From positions 1 through 20,037 of the IMG/VR virus record IMGVR_UViG_3300024520_002077: a stretch of 20,037 nucleotides of DNA; one strand, given 5' to 3'. This document shows, piece after piece, positions 1 to 7,073 of this stretch; positions within the stretch are counted from its first letter, which is position 1; every line of letters starts with the position of its first letter. The stretch comes from a virus. Both the position numbers and the translations under genes were made by a program. The notes under the pieces were generated by a model, which was given only the letters and a program-made list of their open reading frames with translations, was not told where the DNA came from and ran no database searches.

Positions 1-287
1 AGCGCGTCTCGTTCGACAAATTCCGCTCCCAGCCCAGTGTATCCGGCTTTATCCACCCACGAATCCTCGTGGCCTATCGTTTCTAACAAACGACTTGTTT
101 TAACCCAGTCCATCATCAACGTGACGTGGGACGGGGTTACATAACCGTGACTTGTAAGAGCCCCGCGTATGATGACGTTCCAACCATCCGCGATACGAGC
201 ATGATTATCGTAAGCATCGCCGTAATCTTTGGCCCGTTCCCCGTTAATCAGGGATTTTGCTGCATCCAGCACTTCATCTCGTTTCAT
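1..287 (-). CDS. DUF6378-like phage protein, C-terminus cut by window edge
   Basis: An open frame begins at ATG 287-285, directly after the stop of the upstream gene (TAGATG), and runs off the left edge after 95 codons. A strong ribosome site (GGAGG) lies 7 bases before the ATG. The visible protein starts MKRDEVLDAAKSLINGERAK, then has a DYGDAYDNHARIADGW stretch, a THVTLMMDWVK-like stretch (here SHVTLMMDWVK) and a HEDSWVDKAGYTGLGAEF stretch near residues 75-92. This order (GxRAxxYG, then NxxRIAxxW, then HxDSWVDxAGYxALGAE) is what I remember for DUF6378, a small phage family of unknown biochemical function that may be MazG-like. The family call is from memory and the function is unknown. It is the last visible gene of the leftward block. 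Confidence 0.72.
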   Translation of the reverse strand, partial: MKRDEVLDAAKSLINGERAKDYGDAYDNHARIADGWNVIIRGALTSHGYVTPSHVTLMMDWVKTSRLLETIGHEDSWVDKAGYTGLGAEFVERDA

Positions 288-938
288 CTAATCCTCCAAC
301 AAATCTTGACCAAGAGGTTTAAGAGATAATTTAAGCCGCCAGTGGCGAGCCTTCCCCGTTTCCCAATCATACCGGTCCCACTTAGGGTTCTTAACATCCA
401 TATACCCCAAATCAGACGCAACCTTGCGCATCTTCCGAAAAGCCTTAGCCTCTATCTGACGAACCCGCTCCCGAGAAATCCTCAAAGATACCGCGCACTC
501 TTCCAAACTCTGGTCCTGCGCAAACCGCCGAGCTAAAACATCCCGTTCCCGAGGAGACAGTTTCTGAGAAAACTGACTTATTGCACTCAACTGTGATATA
601 GTCTTTTCCGACGAACCCTCCTGAACTAACTTCTTTACGTCGTCCAAATCAAGATTAACCTCCGATGTAGATTTATTTAAACGAAGCTCACGCATGTGAT
701 TCGGCCACAAATCCTCCGGATCACGGCCAACCATCCCCGCAACATCCAAAGCTAAATCCGTCCAACCCTTTGAATTATATGGAACCGACTTCATCGTTAT
801 TAACTTGTTTACCGTCTGCTGCGAACGACTCATCTTTCGGCACATGTCCGCAACAGAAGAATACCGCTCGCGTATTGCACGAAGTAACCTCCCATTGCGA
901 ACAGTTACCTTTAAATTAAAATCTTCATCTTTATTCAT
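288..938 (-). CDS. Phage sigma-70 region 4 protein with XRE-like N-terminal domain
   Basis: The protein has 216 residues. Residues 127-175 match sigma-70 region 4, the -35-binding helix-turn-helix. They contain LSPRERDVLARRF, LEECAVSLRISRERVRQIE and a KAFRKMR tail, as in RpoD. Residues 12-80 (RNGRLLRAIRERYSSVADMC, then QQTVNKLITMK and GRDPEDLWPNHM) look like a small XRE/Cro-type domain. The sigma region 2 needed for core binding and -10 melting is not seen, so it is not a complete sigma factor. It may bind -35 elements together with host polymerase, as T4 gp33-like proteins do. The start at 938 is supported by AAGGAG 9 bases upstream. Its ATG overlaps the stop of the upstream helicase gene (ATGA), suggesting coupled translation. 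It likely switches or tunes phage transcription; that role is inference. Confidence 0.8.
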   Translation of the reverse strand: MNKDEDFNLKVTVRNGRLLRAIRERYSSVADMCRKMSRSQQTVNKLITMKSVPYNSKGWTDLALDVAGMVGRDPEDLWPNHMRELRLNKSTSEVNLDLDDVKKLVQEGSSEKTISQLSAISQFSQKLSPRERDVLARRFAQDQSLEECAVSLRISRERVRQIEAKAFRKMRKVASDLGYMDVKNPKWDRYDWETGKARHWRLKLSLKPLGQDLLED

Positions 939-2455
939 AGGTTATAGCTCCTTGTGAAGTCTTGTGGTTCGACGATGAATAAATTCTCTTTGGTTCTAGT
1001 TACACCGACGTAAAATACGCGGTGCATGTCATCAGAGTTAACATTCATCTGTTGCTCGGCTGCGGGTGATAAATCGGTAAACAATACGACGTTATCCGCT
1101 TCCCCACCTTTTGCCCCGTGGATGGTAGAGACCGTTATTCTGGGCTCACCATTAAACTTTTCGCCCCGACGCAGAAGCGCCGTTACATATGCCCTATCGT
1201 TGTCCGGTATTTTGTTCATCGCCTCAGACCAGATCATGCTGTCGTCGGCTAAAAGCCCGTGGTGCGCGGTCAGCGATTGCATGTTTACGATGTCTTGGTC
1301 TTCCAGACCGGGCAGTTTTTTAAATCCTCGGGTGATACGATCCCCCACGGACATGTATGCGTAGATTTTTCTAGCTGTTGCGCCGGGGATGTCTTTACCT
1401 TTGCGCAGTTGCTCCCAGCCGTTCACGGCGTCACTTAGTTTTTCTGAGATGGACCGATGGCCGCGATATTCGTACAGGTATCCGCTGGACTTTAGTTCGG
1501 TAGCTACGGGCTGAAGTTGGTATCCGGCTTGAGCAAGCACGAGCCATGAGCCTTCGGACATGTCCATTTCTTCGATACTAAAGATGCGGCGCACTGATCC
1601 GAGGCTGTCTACTCGGGGTTCGTAGTCTTTTAGGAATCTTTTATCTATGCGTCCTACGACCCGTTCTGCGAGGCGGTGTACTTCTAGCGGTATGCGATAG
1701 GACTGAGACAGGGTTTCCGACCCACCGTCGAGGTTAATGAAGTGATCTACGTCTGCCCCAGCCCACCTATAGATAGCTTGGTCATCGTCCCCAGCGCAAT
1801 ACATACGGTCCGATTTTTCATCTAAAATATGAGCAATGTCCCACTGAATAGGTGACAAGTCTTGCGCCTCATCTACAAAGCACAGCTTGAACGATGGGCA
1901 TGATCGGAAGCCCTCTTCTGGAAAGCTTTCGAGCATGTCTGTGAAGTCGTACATCTCTAGGTTTTCTTTGTAGCTGCGCAAGCATTCGTCCACATACTTG
2001 ATGATGTTCCACTCAATCGGGCTATCCATAGAGTTGTACTGGTCCCGCAGGGACACTTTACGCATTCTGGCGAGGTTTATCATGCCTAAGATAGGGTCTG
2101 TAGCTTTTGTTATTTCTGGCAGATCGTCGTCAAAGTTGTTTGAGCGGGTGATCTGAAGTTCTACGCCCATCTTTTCAGAAAGTTCTCTGTAGTTTTCGTC
2201 TTGCATGACTTGCTCTGTCCGGATGTCGGAACAGGTCAGCGCCAGACTATGCAGGGTTCTGAAGTAAAACAGGTCTTTCTTTGGGTCTAGGTTAAAGCGT
2301 TTAGCCGCGCGTTCTTTGGCCTCGTTGGCCGCTTTGCGGGTAAAGGCTAGGAAAGCAATGCTGCGAGGTTCGACACCCTTCTGGAGAGCGTCATCGACCA
2401 TATTAAGAAGTCGAGTTGTCTTCCCCGTCCCCGGTGGGCCGAATATCCTGAACAC
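935..2455 (-). CDS. UvrD/PcrA-like superfamily 1 DNA helicase
   Basis: The protein has 506 residues with a full set of SF1A motifs. Walker A GPPGTGKTT is at 6-14, motif II VDEAQD at 194-199, motif III AGDDDQAIYRWAG at 221-233, motif IV QSYR at 251-254, motif V STIHGAKGGE at 443-452 and motif VI VFYVGVTRTKENLF at 480-493. These predict an ATP-driven 3'-5' translocase acting in replication or recombination. The start is GTG at 2455-2453, chosen because AAAGGGAG lies 7 bases upstream and Walker A follows at once. The usual UvrD Q-motif before Walker A is therefore absent, which is odd, though I recall phage relatives starting the same way. Its first 53 bases lie inside the upstream HTH gene, and its stop overlaps the next gene by ATGA. 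At 506 residues it is shorter than cellular UvrD (about 720), so the 1B/2B subdomains are reduced. Confidence 0.9.
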   Translation of the reverse strand: MFRIFGPPGTGKTTRLLNMVDDALQKGVEPRSIAFLAFTRKAANEAKERAAKRFNLDPKKDLFYFRTLHSLALTCSDIRTEQVMQDENYRELSEKMGVELQITRSNNFDDDLPEITKATDPILGMINLARMRKVSLRDQYNSMDSPIEWNIIKYVDECLRSYKENLEMYDFTDMLESFPEEGFRSCPSFKLCFVDEAQDLSPIQWDIAHILDEKSDRMYCAGDDDQAIYRWAGADVDHFINLDGGSETLSQSYRIPLEVHRLAERVVGRIDKRFLKDYEPRVDSLGSVRRIFSIEEMDMSEGSWLVLAQAGYQLQPVATELKSSGYLYEYRGHRSISEKLSDAVNGWEQLRKGKDIPGATARKIYAYMSVGDRITRGFKKLPGLEDQDIVNMQSLTAHHGLLADDSMIWSEAMNKIPDNDRAYVTALLRRGEKFNGEPRITVSTIHGAKGGEADNVVLFTDLSPAAEQQMNVNSDDMHRVFYVGVTRTKENLFIVEPQDFTRSYNL

Positions 2456-2600
2456 TTTCTTTCTCCCTTTGGTAAATCTGCCAGACGCGCTGCTTGCTAA
2501 TGTTGAACCATTTAGCCACGGCTGTTTTTGTCATGTGCCTTTGATCGATCATGTGAACGATTTCGGCGTTACGCATTTCTTTAAAAACGTTCTTACTCAA
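2403..2600 (-). CDS. Small helix-turn-helix DNA-binding protein
   Basis: The protein has 65 residues. Residues 10-47 form a predicted HTH, with NAEIVHMIDQRHMTKTAVAKW as first helices and FNISKQRVWQIYQREK as turn and recognition helix. The recognition helix resembles sigma region 4 (RVWQIYQREK against RVRQIEAKAF in the downstream sigma-like gene). The tail from residue 52 is short and acidic. I chose the TTG start at 2600-2598 because GGGAG lies 6 bases upstream and the TTG overlaps the primase stop (TTGA). An ATG at codon 9 has no comparable ribosome site. The last 53 bases overlap the helicase gene in another frame. It is probably a transcriptional regulator; its target is unknown. Confidence 0.75.
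   Translation of the reverse strand: MSKNVFKEMRNAEIVHMIDQRHMTKTAVAKWFNISKQRVWQIYQREKESVQDIRPTGDGEDNSTS
2463..2470 (-). promoter_or_regulatory. Ribosome binding site deciding the GTG start of the SF1 helicase
   Basis: On the minus strand AAAGGGAG stands 7 bases before GTG 2455-2453. It lies inside the upstream HTH gene, so the helicase initiates within that reading frame. Confidence 0.7.
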
Positions 2601-4135
2601 AACGGGCTCCCATGTTTTGGCGCAAAGTCCGGTGTAGATATATCCATGTCTCCTACATTGTAGGCTGGTATCTGCCAGACGCGGACGGCTCGACCTTTGA
2701 TCTTGAGCACAGTGCTGTCACCATTAATGTCCCGCAGACGTTGGGCAATGCGGTGCGACTTATACTCAAAGAATTTATTCTTCTTTAGAAAGTTCTCAAA
2801 GTCCTTGAGGCGGAAGTAAGTGACCATTGCTTCCTCGTCGGTCCAAGGGCGGCGGAGCAAGATTTCCTCTTTGTCCTGCGCTTGCTGTAGGAAACGACAG
2901 AACTCTTCTAGGTAATCGTAGAACTGCCCGCTGATGCTGGCGTCTACGGCTACTTCCATGATGGCGCTTTCGTTCTCGCGCATTTCTGTAAGCAGGGCGC
3001 TGATCCGACCTTCCCACTGTTGCTTTGCCACGCTACGCGGCATGAAGTTCAGTTGCTCCATACAGGCTTTTTGAAACATGGGCTGGCTCATTAGGGCGTC
3101 TGTGTCTAGCTCCAGAGGCTCGCCGTTAACGTCCATAAACCAAACCGGGGGTGTTGAGTTATACTTACGCAGATTAGCTACTGTAGCGTTCTGTATGGCG
3201 CTCCCAATGCCAAACTTGCGAGTTTGGCAGAGCTCCTTGTTACAGTGTGCGTTAATCGGCGCATCACTGCACCTGTAGGCGTAATCCTTGCGGTCAAGCT
3301 GCTTTGCCACCACGGTAACTTCTGACAGAGGCAGGGGCGGCTCTAAGTACTGCATGTTGTACGTTAGGATTTCTGTTTCCCAGCTATCGGGGTACGCTTT
3401 GCGCAAATAGACGCCGATATTAAACAGACCGTTATTGCGCCCACCTTCTGAGATTTTCTCTTTGACAAGGTGCTGTATGCACGGCGGACCGTCTCTAACA
3501 GGCGTACCTTCGGCGCTTTCTGTAATCTGTAACTTTTGTATCTGTTCTGGGGTCTGAGCATACTTTTCGTAAAGCTCAAAGAACTCTTCAAGCGAAGCAG
3601 ATGTGCCGTCGTCCAAGATGCCGTAGCGTAAACCTTCTTCCGCGTTATAATACGGTAGGTTTAGAAAGTTTCCTACATCTCCGCGGTCCAAGTGCAGTTT
3701 GATCTGCTTTGGAAATATCTCGCTCTCACCGTAGCCCAGCGCAGCGGCCACGCTCTTCAATGATTTCTGCATGTCCTTTGCTTCAACCCAATCTGTAGAG
3801 AAGAGGAAGCAGTGAGCCCCACCGGACTTAGAACGGCATACAACCAGAGGTATATTTAATTTTCTAATCTTTTCCAACAAAAGCTTGTGGTCTAGCGGAT
3901 ACTGATCGATATCAACGCAGCCCCATTTGCACATGTTGTCGGCATTAATCGGTATGATGCCGATAGAGTTGCCCTTACCGGACAGGTGGCCTTCCCATAG
4001 ACCCGCGTTCCGCGGTTCACGAACGATGCCCGCTTTACCTGTGTTCTTACCGTTGGACTGCGTTTTGTCTACGCGATATGTACCGTAAGCTTCTTTTAGT
4101 CCATCAAAGATAGACGAGAACTTTTTAACTGTCAT
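2597..4135 (-). CDS. Archaeo-eukaryotic-type DNA primase (AEP, TOTE-like) with PriCT-like and Cys/His region
   Basis: The protein has 512 residues. The N-terminal half looks like an AEP primase/polymerase. CVDIDQY at 73-79 holds the DxD metal pair (D75, D77), SGGAH at 104-108 is the SxH nucleotide-binding motif, and FPKQ at 141-144 is followed by NFLNLPYYN at 156-164. Residues 230-288 (GGRNNGLFNIGVYLRKAYPD, then PPLPLSEV) resemble the PriCT helical domain. A Cys/His cluster follows (C289, H297, C298, C303) and could bind zinc. The last 170 residues are helical and end in a possible winged helix. No helicase domain is fused, so unwinding would come from the separate SNF2 and UvrD genes. The start at 4135 has AAGGA 7 bases upstream. 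The assignment to an AEP is firm; the TOTE subfamily name is from memory. Confidence 0.82.
   Translation of the reverse strand: MTVKKFSSIFDGLKEAYGTYRVDKTQSNGKNTGKAGIVREPRNAGLWEGHLSGKGNSIGIIPINADNMCKWGCVDIDQYPLDHKLLLEKIRKLNIPLVVCRSKSGGAHCFLFSTDWVEAKDMQKSLKSVAAALGYGESEIFPKQIKLHLDRGDVGNFLNLPYYNAEEGLRYGILDDGTSASLEEFFELYEKYAQTPEQIQKLQITESAEGTPVRDGPPCIQHLVKEKISEGGRNNGLFNIGVYLRKAYPDSWETEILTYNMQYLEPPLPLSEVTVVAKQLDRKDYAYRCSDAPINAHCNKELCQTRKFGIGSAIQNATVANLRKYNSTPPVWFMDVNGEPLELDTDALMSQPMFQKACMEQLNFMPRSVAKQQWEGRISALLTEMRENESAIMEVAVDASISGQFYDYLEEFCRFLQQAQDKEEILLRRPWTDEEAMVTYFRLKDFENFLKKNKFFEYKSHRIAQRLRDINGDSTVLKIKGRAVRVWQIPAYNVGDMDISTPDFAPKHGSPF
2607..2611 (-). promoter_or_regulatory. Ribosome binding site supporting a TTG start
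   Basis: GGGAG on the minus strand is 6 bases before TTG 2600-2598. It is embedded in the end of the primase gene and supports the TTG start of the 65-aa HTH protein. Confidence 0.6.
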
Positions 4136-4152
4136 GGTGATGTCCTTGCGGT

Positions 4153-4174
4153 GGGGACTGCCGTAGCAGCCCCC
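4153..4174 (-). other. RNA hairpin with UACG tetraloop between SSB-like and primase genes
   Basis: In the leftward transcript the arms GGGGGCUGC (from 4174-4166) and GCAGUCCCC (from 4161-4153) pair in 9 base pairs, one of them G-U. They close a UACG loop with the C-G pair typical of the very stable UNCG tetraloops. The G-U pair is wobble only in the leftward RNA; the opposite strand would have an A-C mismatch, so the structure belongs to this transcript. No U-tract follows on either side, so it is not a standard terminator. It sits 9 bases after the stop of the SSB-like gene and 17 bases before the primase start. It likely affects mRNA stability or processing. Confidence 0.75.
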
Positions 4175-4183
4175 GAGTAAAAC

Positions 4184-4966
4184 TTAAAACGGGATGTCGT
4201 CTGAGTTTGCGTTCTCAGATTTTTCGTTTTCATGTTTCACAACGACATCGCCGCTCAGTACGCTTTCAGAGAAAGCTTTAGCCTGTGCGTAGATGCTGGC
4301 ATCTTGGATTGGCTCTTCACGCGACATTTCCCAGCCGTGCCAAGAACCCTTGGAGTTTTCTTCTGCTACCGATTTAATGCGGTAGATGTGAGAGAAGCGC
4401 GGCGGGTTAAACGGACCGTTCTTCCCCTGCATGGTCACAGATTGGATCATGCTGTTCCACTTGCGTGACTTCTTCAACTGCGTGGACTTCATTGCAATCA
4501 AAGCGGTCTCGGTTGAGCCATCTTCTTTGACTACCAGAACATAGTGCTGGTGTGTCTCTTCGATATAGTCCCCGTCGCCGCCAACAACATACTCTTTGTT
4601 GTCTTCGCTGCTACGCTCGGTCTTAGGCCGGGTGGAGTCATTAGGCTGATAGATAGCCACTGGTGCGCCCGATCCTGAGCCCCGTGGAAGCCACTGAATG
4701 AATACACGCTGATAGGCGCATGGAATGACCAACAGGCCGTCCTTACCGCTTACAGCCTCTCCTGAGACGGTGTTATAGATGTCACCTTTACGAGCGGTCT
4801 CATGGGTGTCCAGAACTGAGTCCAAGCCACTTAGAAGCTTTAGAAACGGCAGAGCCAGATCATCGCTGCTAATGTTTTGGTTACCCTGACCAGCGTCCTG
4901 TTCAAACATAGCCCCATCAAACTGTACTACGTCCGACTTTTTTGTTTTTGCAACTGCATTCGCCAT
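4184..4966 (-). CDS. Probable phage single-stranded DNA-binding protein
   Basis: The protein has 260 residues. I recognise the type from marine phage replication blocks (MFEQDAGQGNQNISSDDLAL at 20-39, then PFLKLLSGLDS and IPCAYQRVFIQWLPRG), where it is usually left hypothetical. The strongest functional hint is the C-terminus. After a charged, low-complexity stretch it ends SDDIPF, matching the acidic tip of bacterial SSB (DDDIPF) that recruits replication and repair partners. The middle is rich in beta-type alternation and Gly, consistent with an OB-like fold, but I see no diagnostic OB motif. The start at 4966 has AAAGGAG 7 bases upstream. Its ATG overlaps the previous stop (TAATG). The position next to primase and helicases fits ssDNA binding. 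Function is inference. Confidence 0.68.
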   Translation of the reverse strand: MANAVAKTKKSDVVQFDGAMFEQDAGQGNQNISSDDLALPFLKLLSGLDSVLDTHETARKGDIYNTVSGEAVSGKDGLLVIPCAYQRVFIQWLPRGSGSGAPVAIYQPNDSTRPKTERSSEDNKEYVVGGDGDYIEETHQHYVLVVKEDGSTETALIAMKSTQLKKSRKWNSMIQSVTMQGKNGPFNPPRFSHIYRIKSVAEENSKGSWHGWEMSREEPIQDASIYAQAKAFSESVLSGDVVVKHENEKSENANSDDIPF

Positions 4967-5535
4967 TATTTTGCTCCTTTGATTATAGCGCGTTGGCCCA
5001 CATAGGCCCCAAACAATTCCATAGGGAAATCATCCCCAGCTTCGACACGTTCTCGCACAAAAGCTTTAAGTGTACCGGAGTGAACACTTTCGCTTTGATC
5101 GGCAGGAAAGCCTTCTTTTGAAGCAAACGCTTTGAACGCGCTTGCCTGTTCGTCTTCGCCACGACCAAACTCACAAGACACAACGTTCTTGATAATATCG
5201 TCGTAACCGTTTTCACGCAGCCACTCATAGGCAAGCGGGCGGTTAGCCACTAATATACTGGCTCCATATGTAGGCTTAACGTCTACAGTAGAACCGTCGT
5301 CCAACGAGAATGAAGACATACCCAGTTCCTGCATAGCAGAAGGCAGTTCTTCGTCTGTAAGCTTCAACAAGTCTTTCTTCCGAGACTTGAGGTCTTTCTC
5401 AATCTCTTCGACTTCTTGTTGCGCTTGTCGGATTTTTCGGGCTAGGGTGGAAATCTCACCGAGGTTACCCCTTTCGACGGAGTTAGCGACTGTATCTTCA
5501 AAGTCGGATTCCATCATTGATAGTATATCGTTCAT
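4966..5535 (-). CDS. Conserved phage protein with N-terminal coiled coil (DUF7173-like), function unknown
   Basis: The protein has 189 residues. Residues 28-60 (LARKIRQAQQEVEEIEKDLK and on) form a clear coiled coil. A compact domain follows: LPSAMQELGMSSFSLDDGS at 64-82, YGASI at 90-94, PLAYEWLRENGYDDIIKN at 100-117, and FGRGEDEQASAFKAFASKEG at 122-141. The tail VHSGTLKAFVRERVEAGDDF at 150-169 and MELFGAYVGQRAIIK at 172-186 completes the domain. The pattern is common in phages upstream of the SSB-like protein; the DUF7173 name is a tentative recollection. It is the first gene of the leftward block, about 44 bases after the predicted transcription start. A weak purine-rich ribosome site (AGAGAG) precedes ATG 5535. 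A role in recombination or ssDNA handling is only suggested by context. Confidence 0.7.
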   Translation of the reverse strand: MNDILSMMESDFEDTVANSVERGNLGEISTLARKIRQAQQEVEEIEKDLKSRKKDLLKLTDEELPSAMQELGMSSFSLDDGSTVDVKPTYGASILVANRPLAYEWLRENGYDDIIKNVVSCEFGRGEDEQASAFKAFASKEGFPADQSESVHSGTLKAFVRERVEAGDDFPMELFGAYVGQRAIIKGAK

Positions 5536-5556
5536 GTTTTCTCTCTTTCGTTGTTA

Positions 5557-5575
5557 AAGACCCTTTTACGGTCTT
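5557..5575. repeat. Short inverted repeat AAGACC / GGTCTT in the divergent gap
   Basis: AAGACC (5557-5562) and GGTCTT (5570-5575) are perfect inverted copies with a 7-base loop. On the leftward transcript this falls at the 5' end of the leader and could form a small protective hairpin. On DNA it overlaps the start of the rightward -35 box, so an operator is the alternative. Confidence 0.5.
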
Positions 5576-5601
5576 GACAAAGACGCTTATATTCTTATAC
5601 A
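5574..5601 (+). promoter_or_regulatory. Sigma-70-like promoter for the SNF2 helicase
   Basis: A perfect -35 TTGACA (5574-5579), 16 bases of spacer and -10 TATACA (5596-5601, four of six matches). The predicted start near 5608 leaves a leader of about 26 bases before the TTG start codon at 5634. It is the only promoter seen ahead of the sole rightward gene. Confidence 0.6.
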
Positions 5602-5619
5602 TTCCTATAGTCAAGCGTC
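5582..5619. repeat. Inverted repeat GACGCTT / AAGCGTC spanning both promoters
   Basis: GACGCTT (5582-5588) and AAGCGTC (5613-5619) are perfect 7-base inverted copies separated by 24 bases. They cover the -10 of the leftward promoter and the edge of its -35. This suits a dimeric or looping repressor, perhaps one of the HTH proteins encoded nearby, though no binding is shown by sequence alone. Confidence 0.45.
5586..5614 (-). promoter_or_regulatory. Sigma-70-like promoter for the leftward replication block
   Basis: On the minus strand -35 TTGACT (5614-5609), exactly 17 bases of spacer and -10 TATAAG (5591-5586), each five of six matches. The predicted start near 5579 gives a leader of about 44 bases to ATG 5535. 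The elements interleave with the rightward promoter, so one polymerase would exclude the other. Confidence 0.62.
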
Positions 5620-5620
5620 A

Positions 5621-5627
5621 AAAGGAG
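5621..5627 (+). promoter_or_regulatory. Ribosome binding site deciding the TTG start of the SNF2 helicase
   Basis: AAAGGAG lies 6 bases before TTG 5634-5636. No comparable site precedes the upstream in-frame ATG at 5517, which would also place the start inside the divergent gene and upstream of the promoter. Confidence 0.75.
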
Positions 5628-5633
5628 AAAACT

Positions 5634-7073
5634 TTGTACCAGTTCAAAACAGAACCGTTCGACCATCAGCGTAAAGCTCTTGAAGGCTCGTGGTCCGCGA
5701 AGTTTCATGCGTACTTCATGGAGATGGGAACTGGTAAGAGCAAGGTAGCCATTGATAACATGGGTATTCTTTACGACAAAGGTGAAATCAACGCCGCTTT
5801 GATTGTTGCACCCAAGGGTGTTTACGACAACTGGGCACTTGGCGAGATACCGTTACACCTGTCTGAGGCCGTCAACCGAAAAGTTTTAAGCTGGAAGCCT
5901 ACGCTTAGTAAGCGGTACGCTGCCGAGCTTGAAGAGATGATTATGGAAGACTTTGACGGGCTGAAGATATTTGTCATTAACGTAGAGGCGTTTTCCTCGC
6001 CCCGCGGTGCGCGGATGGCGGGACGCTTTTTGGTACAGAACCCCGACAACATGGTGATAGTAGACGAAAGCACTGCCATCAAAAACCGCAAAGCCCAGCG
6101 CACAAAGAATCTCATGGTGCTTACTAAGTATAGCAAGTACCGCCGCATTCTTACGGGGTCTCCTGTCACAAAAAGCCCTATGGATTTGTTTAGTCAGTGT
6201 AATTTCTTGGATGAGCGCGCTCTTGGGTACAACAGTTTCTTTGCCTTTCAAAACCGTTATGCTATAGTTCAGAAGCGTATGATGGGAGCGCGCAGTTTTC
6301 AGGAGATAACAGGGTATAGACGATTAGATGAGTTGAACGAACGCTTGTTTAACTTCTCCACCCGCATCCTGAAAGAAGAGTGCTTAGACCTTCCTGAAAA
6401 AATATATACGCGCCGGAATGTAGAACTAACGGACGAACAGGCCAAGGTTTACATGCAAATGAAGAAGCTGGCTTTGGCCCAGCTTGATGGGGAGCTTGCA
6501 ACTACAGAAAGTGTGCTGACGCAGATCATGCGTCTACAACAGATTTGTTGCGGTTTCTTCCAACCGGACGTTGGAAAGATACAACCGCTAAAGAACAACC
6601 GTCTGAGTGAACTAACCAGCATTACAGACGAGCTATCAGGGAAGGCAATCATTTGGGCGTCGTATACCCACGACATTCAACAGATTTGTCAGACCCTGCG
6701 CGACCGTTTCGGGCCCGATTCGGTCGCACTTTATTACGGGGAAACGCCCCAAGACGAACGGCAGGAGATTGTTAACCGTTTTCAAGACGTTAACGATCCC
6801 CTGCGCTTCTTTGTTGGTCAGCCTAAAACAGGTGGGTATGGAATTACTCTGACAGCCGCCAACACGGTTATATATTACAGCAACTCTTACGATCTTGAGA
6901 TACGTTTGCAGTCCGAGGACCGCGCTCACCGGATCGGGCAAAAGAACGCCGTCACATATATCGACTTGGTTTCACCTAATACCATTGATGAAAAGGTCTT
7001 AAACGCCCTGCGCAGCAAGATTGATCTCGCTGGGCAGGTTCTCAAAGAGGATGTTAGCGGGTGGCTGACATAA
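5634..7073 (+). CDS. SNF2-like superfamily 2 helicase/translocase
   Basis: The protein has 479 residues from a TTG start. The motifs in order are HQRKAL at 11-16, motif I MGTGKS at 31-36, motif Ia VAPKGVYDNW at 58-67, motif II DEST at 144-147, motif III LTGSP at 173-177, motif V around GGYGITL at 400-406 and motif VI QSEDRAHRIGQ at 426-436. The last is the hallmark of SNF2-family ATPases. Phages often carry such proteins in replication blocks, where they may open the replication bubble or remodel DNA-protein complexes. It is short, without accessory domains. It is the only rightward gene, divergent from the replication block, and its 3' end overlaps the 1234-aa structural gene head-on by 20 bases. 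Confidence 0.9.
   Translation: MYQFKTEPFDHQRKALEGSWSAKFHAYFMEMGTGKSKVAIDNMGILYDKGEINAALIVAPKGVYDNWALGEIPLHLSEAVNRKVLSWKPTLSKRYAAELEEMIMEDFDGLKIFVINVEAFSSPRGARMAGRFLVQNPDNMVIVDESTAIKNRKAQRTKNLMVLTKYSKYRRILTGSPVTKSPMDLFSQCNFLDERALGYNSFFAFQNRYAIVQKRMMGARSFQEITGYRRLDELNERLFNFSTRILKEECLDLPEKIYTRRNVELTDEQAKVYMQMKKLALAQLDGELATTESVLTQIMRLQQICCGFFQPDVGKIQPLKNNRLSELTSITDELSGKAIIWASYTHDIQQICQTLRDRFGPDSVALYYGETPQDERQEIVNRFQDVNDPLRFFVGQPKTGGYGITLTAANTVIYYSNSYDLEIRLQSEDRAHRIGQKNAVTYIDLVSPNTIDEKVLNALRSKIDLAGQVLKEDVSGWLT

Noticed and set aside
4153-4174. Rho-independent terminator
   Set aside because: The stem is strong but no T-run follows on either strand, and the primase ribosome site comes immediately after.
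5517-5633. Longer SNF2 helicase start at ATG 5517
   Set aside because: It overlaps the divergent gene and the promoter region, lacks a ribosome site and adds 39 residues without family similarity. TTG 5634 has AAAGGAG at ideal spacing.
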